Assembly: GCF_000712975.1 (NCBI RefSeq)
Contig: NZ_JHQL01000003.1
Location: 186,001 to 250,000 of the forward strand
From: Vreelandella neptunia
GTDB lineage: Bacteria; Pseudomonadota; Gammaproteobacteria; Pseudomonadales; Halomonadaceae
DNA: 64,000 nt
Direction of reading: 5' to 3'
The notes below the pieces were generated by a model. That model saw nothing but the letters and a program-made list of their open reading frames with translations, was not told the DNA's origin and made no database searches. This document shows positions 62,422 through 64,000 of this stretch, piece after piece. The position numbers and the translations under genes were made by a program. How positions within the stretch are numbered: position 1 is the stretch's first letter; the number at the start of each line of letters is the position of its first letter.

Positions 62422-62988
62422 ATGATGAAACAAGCACTAAATGGCAAACGAGTGGCTATTTTGGCTACTAATGGGTTTGAGGAGTCTGAGTTAAGTGTGC
62501 CTCGCGCTGCCTTACAAAAAGAGGGTGTTGAGGTACATGTTGTTTCTGTTGACGGTAAAGCTATTCGAGCTTGGGCAGAAACAGACTGGGGCGATACGTA
62601 TGAAGCTGACACATCATTAGCTGACGCCAACGAATCTAACTACCATGCGTTGGTACTTCCCGGCGGTTTATTTAATCCTGATGAGCTTAGGCTTAATGAA
62701 GATGCGCTTGCCTTTGTTAAAGCTTTCTTTCAAGCGGGCAAACCAGTGGCTGCAATTTGTCACGCCCCCTGGATATTAATTAACGCAGAGTTAGTAAAAG
62801 GTCGCAAAATGACCTCTGTACCTAGCGTAGCCCAAGATTTGCGCAATGCTGGTGCTAATTGGGTTGACGAATCTGTCGTTGTGGATAGCGGGTTAGTCAC
62901 TAGCCGGACACCAAAAGATCTAGATGCGTTCAACGCTAAACTGCTGGAAGAGCTGCAGGAAGGTCGTCATTCAGGTCAGCACGCTTAA
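62422..62988 (+). CDS. DJ-1/PfpI family protein
   Basis: The 188-residue protein has the PfpI fold with the nucleophilic-elbow Cys in AAICHAPWIL, acidic partner near the start (ATNGFEESELSVP), and HALVLPGGLFNPDELRLN. Members include general stress proteins such as YhbO and deglycase-like enzymes. AAAAGGAGAGC precedes the ATG. Its TAA overlaps the ATG of the next gene (TAATG), so the two are co-expressed. Confidence 0.93.
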   Translation: MMKQALNGKRVAILATNGFEESELSVPRAALQKEGVEVHVVSVDGKAIRAWAETDWGDTYEADTSLADANESNYHALVLPGGLFNPDELRLNEDALAFVKAFFQAGKPVAAICHAPWILINAELVKGRKMTSVPSVAQDLRNAGANWVDESVVVDSGLVTSRTPKDLDAFNAKLLEELQEGRHSGQHA

Positions 62989-64000
62989 TGGCGTGGTATC
63001 ACCAGTGGGCAAGCTTTGCCAAAAGGCTTGCCCACGTTATTGCAAAACCGATGAAGCGGGACAGTGGGCATGGGGGGATGATGGTGCATCCTTACCGTGG
63101 CTACGGCTCCCAGCAAGAAGTGTTTGTGATGGGACGTGTGTTTCGCCAGGCCGCGCTAGGCCGTGCGATACCACGTCGAGGTATGTTGCGAGACACCGCC
63201 GATGTTGCTCGGCGTATCTTTCGACGCGGCCTTGCCAATGCCAAAGTAGACATACGCATTGGTGAAAATCAGCTGTGTTTAACCACGGACCGCGATGGCT
63301 ATTTTGATGCCCACTTACCGATTAGCACCGCCTTGCCGGTCGATATTTCCTGGCATCGCGCCGATATCATGGTTCATGCAGACGGCCATTCACCCATCCG
63401 AACTAGTGTTGAAGTTTACGTCCCGCCTCCCGAAGCAGATCTGCTGGTTATCAGTGATATTGATGATACCGTCATGTTTACCGGTGTCGCTGAAAAACTC
63501 AAAATGCTGTACCGCTTGTTTGTCCGTAAACCTCATCGTCGCACGGCTTTCCCCGGGGTGGCATCGCTTTATCAGGCGCTGTATCGAGGGCAAACAGAGA
63601 AAGCTGAACGCCCTATTTTGTATGTTTCCCGAGGACCCTGGGCTATCTATGAGATGCTGGAAACCTTCTTTCAGCTTAACCGTATTCCTGTGGGGCCTAT
63701 TCTATTCCTACGCGAGTGGGGGATTTCTCTGCGCCGCCCCTGGCCACGGCGGGCGGAAGCTCACAAGCGCGATTTAATCGATCGCATGTTAGCGCTCTAT
63801 CACGATATGCCGTGTATTTTGATTGGCGACAGCGGCCAGCACGACCCGGAGGTTTATACTGAGGTGGTAAAAGCCTATCCCACGCGAATAAAAGCTATCT
63901 ATATTCGCCGAGTTGATAAAGATCCTAAACGGGAGCAGGCAATTCAGCGCTTACGCGCTGAACTTGCCCATACCGACTGTGAACTAGTGCTTGCCGCTGA
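62988..64000 (+). CDS. APP1-like phosphatidate phosphatase (DUF2183), 3' end outside window
   Basis: The frame is open from the ATG at 62988 to the window edge (337 codons, no stop). N-terminal part HPYRGYGSQQEVFVMGRVFRQ is typical of App1/DUF2183. The HAD-like active site is VISDIDDTVMFTGVAEKL (DxDxT), followed by AFPGVASLYQALY, PILYVSRGPWAIYEMLETFF, RDLIDRMLALYHDMPCILIGDSGQHDPEVY and AIYIRRVD. Fungal App1 dephosphorylates phosphatidate; bacterial members are not well characterised. It shares one base with the PfpI gene stop. The first 30 residues are basic and could be membrane-associated. Confidence 0.92.
   Translation, partial: MAWYHQWASFAKRLAHVIAKPMKRDSGHGGMMVHPYRGYGSQQEVFVMGRVFRQAALGRAIPRRGMLRDTADVARRIFRRGLANAKVDIRIGENQLCLTTDRDGYFDAHLPISTALPVDISWHRADIMVHADGHSPIRTSVEVYVPPPEADLLVISDIDDTVMFTGVAEKLKMLYRLFVRKPHRRTAFPGVASLYQALYRGQTEKAERPILYVSRGPWAIYEMLETFFQLNRIPVGPILFLREWGISLRRPWPRRAEAHKRDLIDRMLALYHDMPCILIGDSGQHDPEVYTEVVKAYPTRIKAIYIRRVDKDPKREQAIQRLRAELAHTDCELVLAA

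Noticed and set aside
1-64000. CRISPR array, rRNA or tRNA genes
   Set aside because: No regularly spaced repeats and no cloverleaf or rRNA-like sequence were noticed by reading; a dedicated tRNA scan was not possible.

Overview
The window comes from a moderately halophilic gammaproteobacterium, most likely Halomonadaceae (Halomonas/Vreelandella type). The signs are gammaproteobacterial housekeeping blocks (cmoM-rsmC, greB, nudF-yqiB-cpdA, cysDN), compatible-solute genes (a BCCT carrier and a complete carnitine-degradation locus), a TAXI-type TRAP transporter and tungstate uptake genes. This is inference from gene content; no rRNA or tRNA gene was seen.

Left third (1-24.3 kb) is largely accessory. 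A chemoreceptor is coupled to a GAF/PAS sensor that runs off the edge. An intact-looking IS200/IS605 element (tnpA/tnpB, about 3.28-5.22 kb) follows. Next is a GC-rich block (5.8-13.4 kb): a winged-helix/AAA/TPR regulator divergent from two exported serine hydrolases that flank a TpsB-like outer-membrane protein. Then come a cofactor-less SUOX-like protein coupled to a diguanylate cyclase, a GFA protein, an integrase remnant, and a five-gene cluster (16.29-21.90 kb) of unrecognised exported and membrane proteins, centred on a 952-residue protein with a degenerate GDPD-like C-terminus. The cluster ends at a broken tnpB and a group II intron fragment, beside a PAS-GGDEF-EAL gene.

Middle (24.7-38.5 kb): a BacA/prephenate-dehydratase-like protein, a TAXI TRAP transporter, a lone HNH nuclease, an HDOD-GGDEF regulator, ovoA (ovothiol synthesis) convergent with an ADP-ribosylglycohydrolase-like gene, a second solitary tnpB element inserted just upstream of creA, a CAP-domain protein and a PNPOx-like stress protein.

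Right part (38.9-64 kb) is denser and core-like: a periplasmic broad-specificity racemase; the carnitine locus (cdhR, caiX, esterase, BCCT carrier, betainyl-CoA thioesterase, carnitine dehydrogenase, dehydrocarnitine-cleaving enzyme) with a divergent amidase; a K+ channel; cmoM-rsmC; a SIMPL protein; greB; a TPR protein; nudF-yqiB-cpdA; cysDN; tupABC with a divergent HTH-PBP regulator; a DJ-1/PfpI protein; and the start of an APP1-like phosphatase.

Best candidates for undescribed biology are the 16.3-21.9 kb cluster with its GDPD-like membrane protein and paralogous exported partners, and the TpsB/serine-hydrolase unit. Three independent TnpB loci with their predicted guide RNA ends also deserve inspection.
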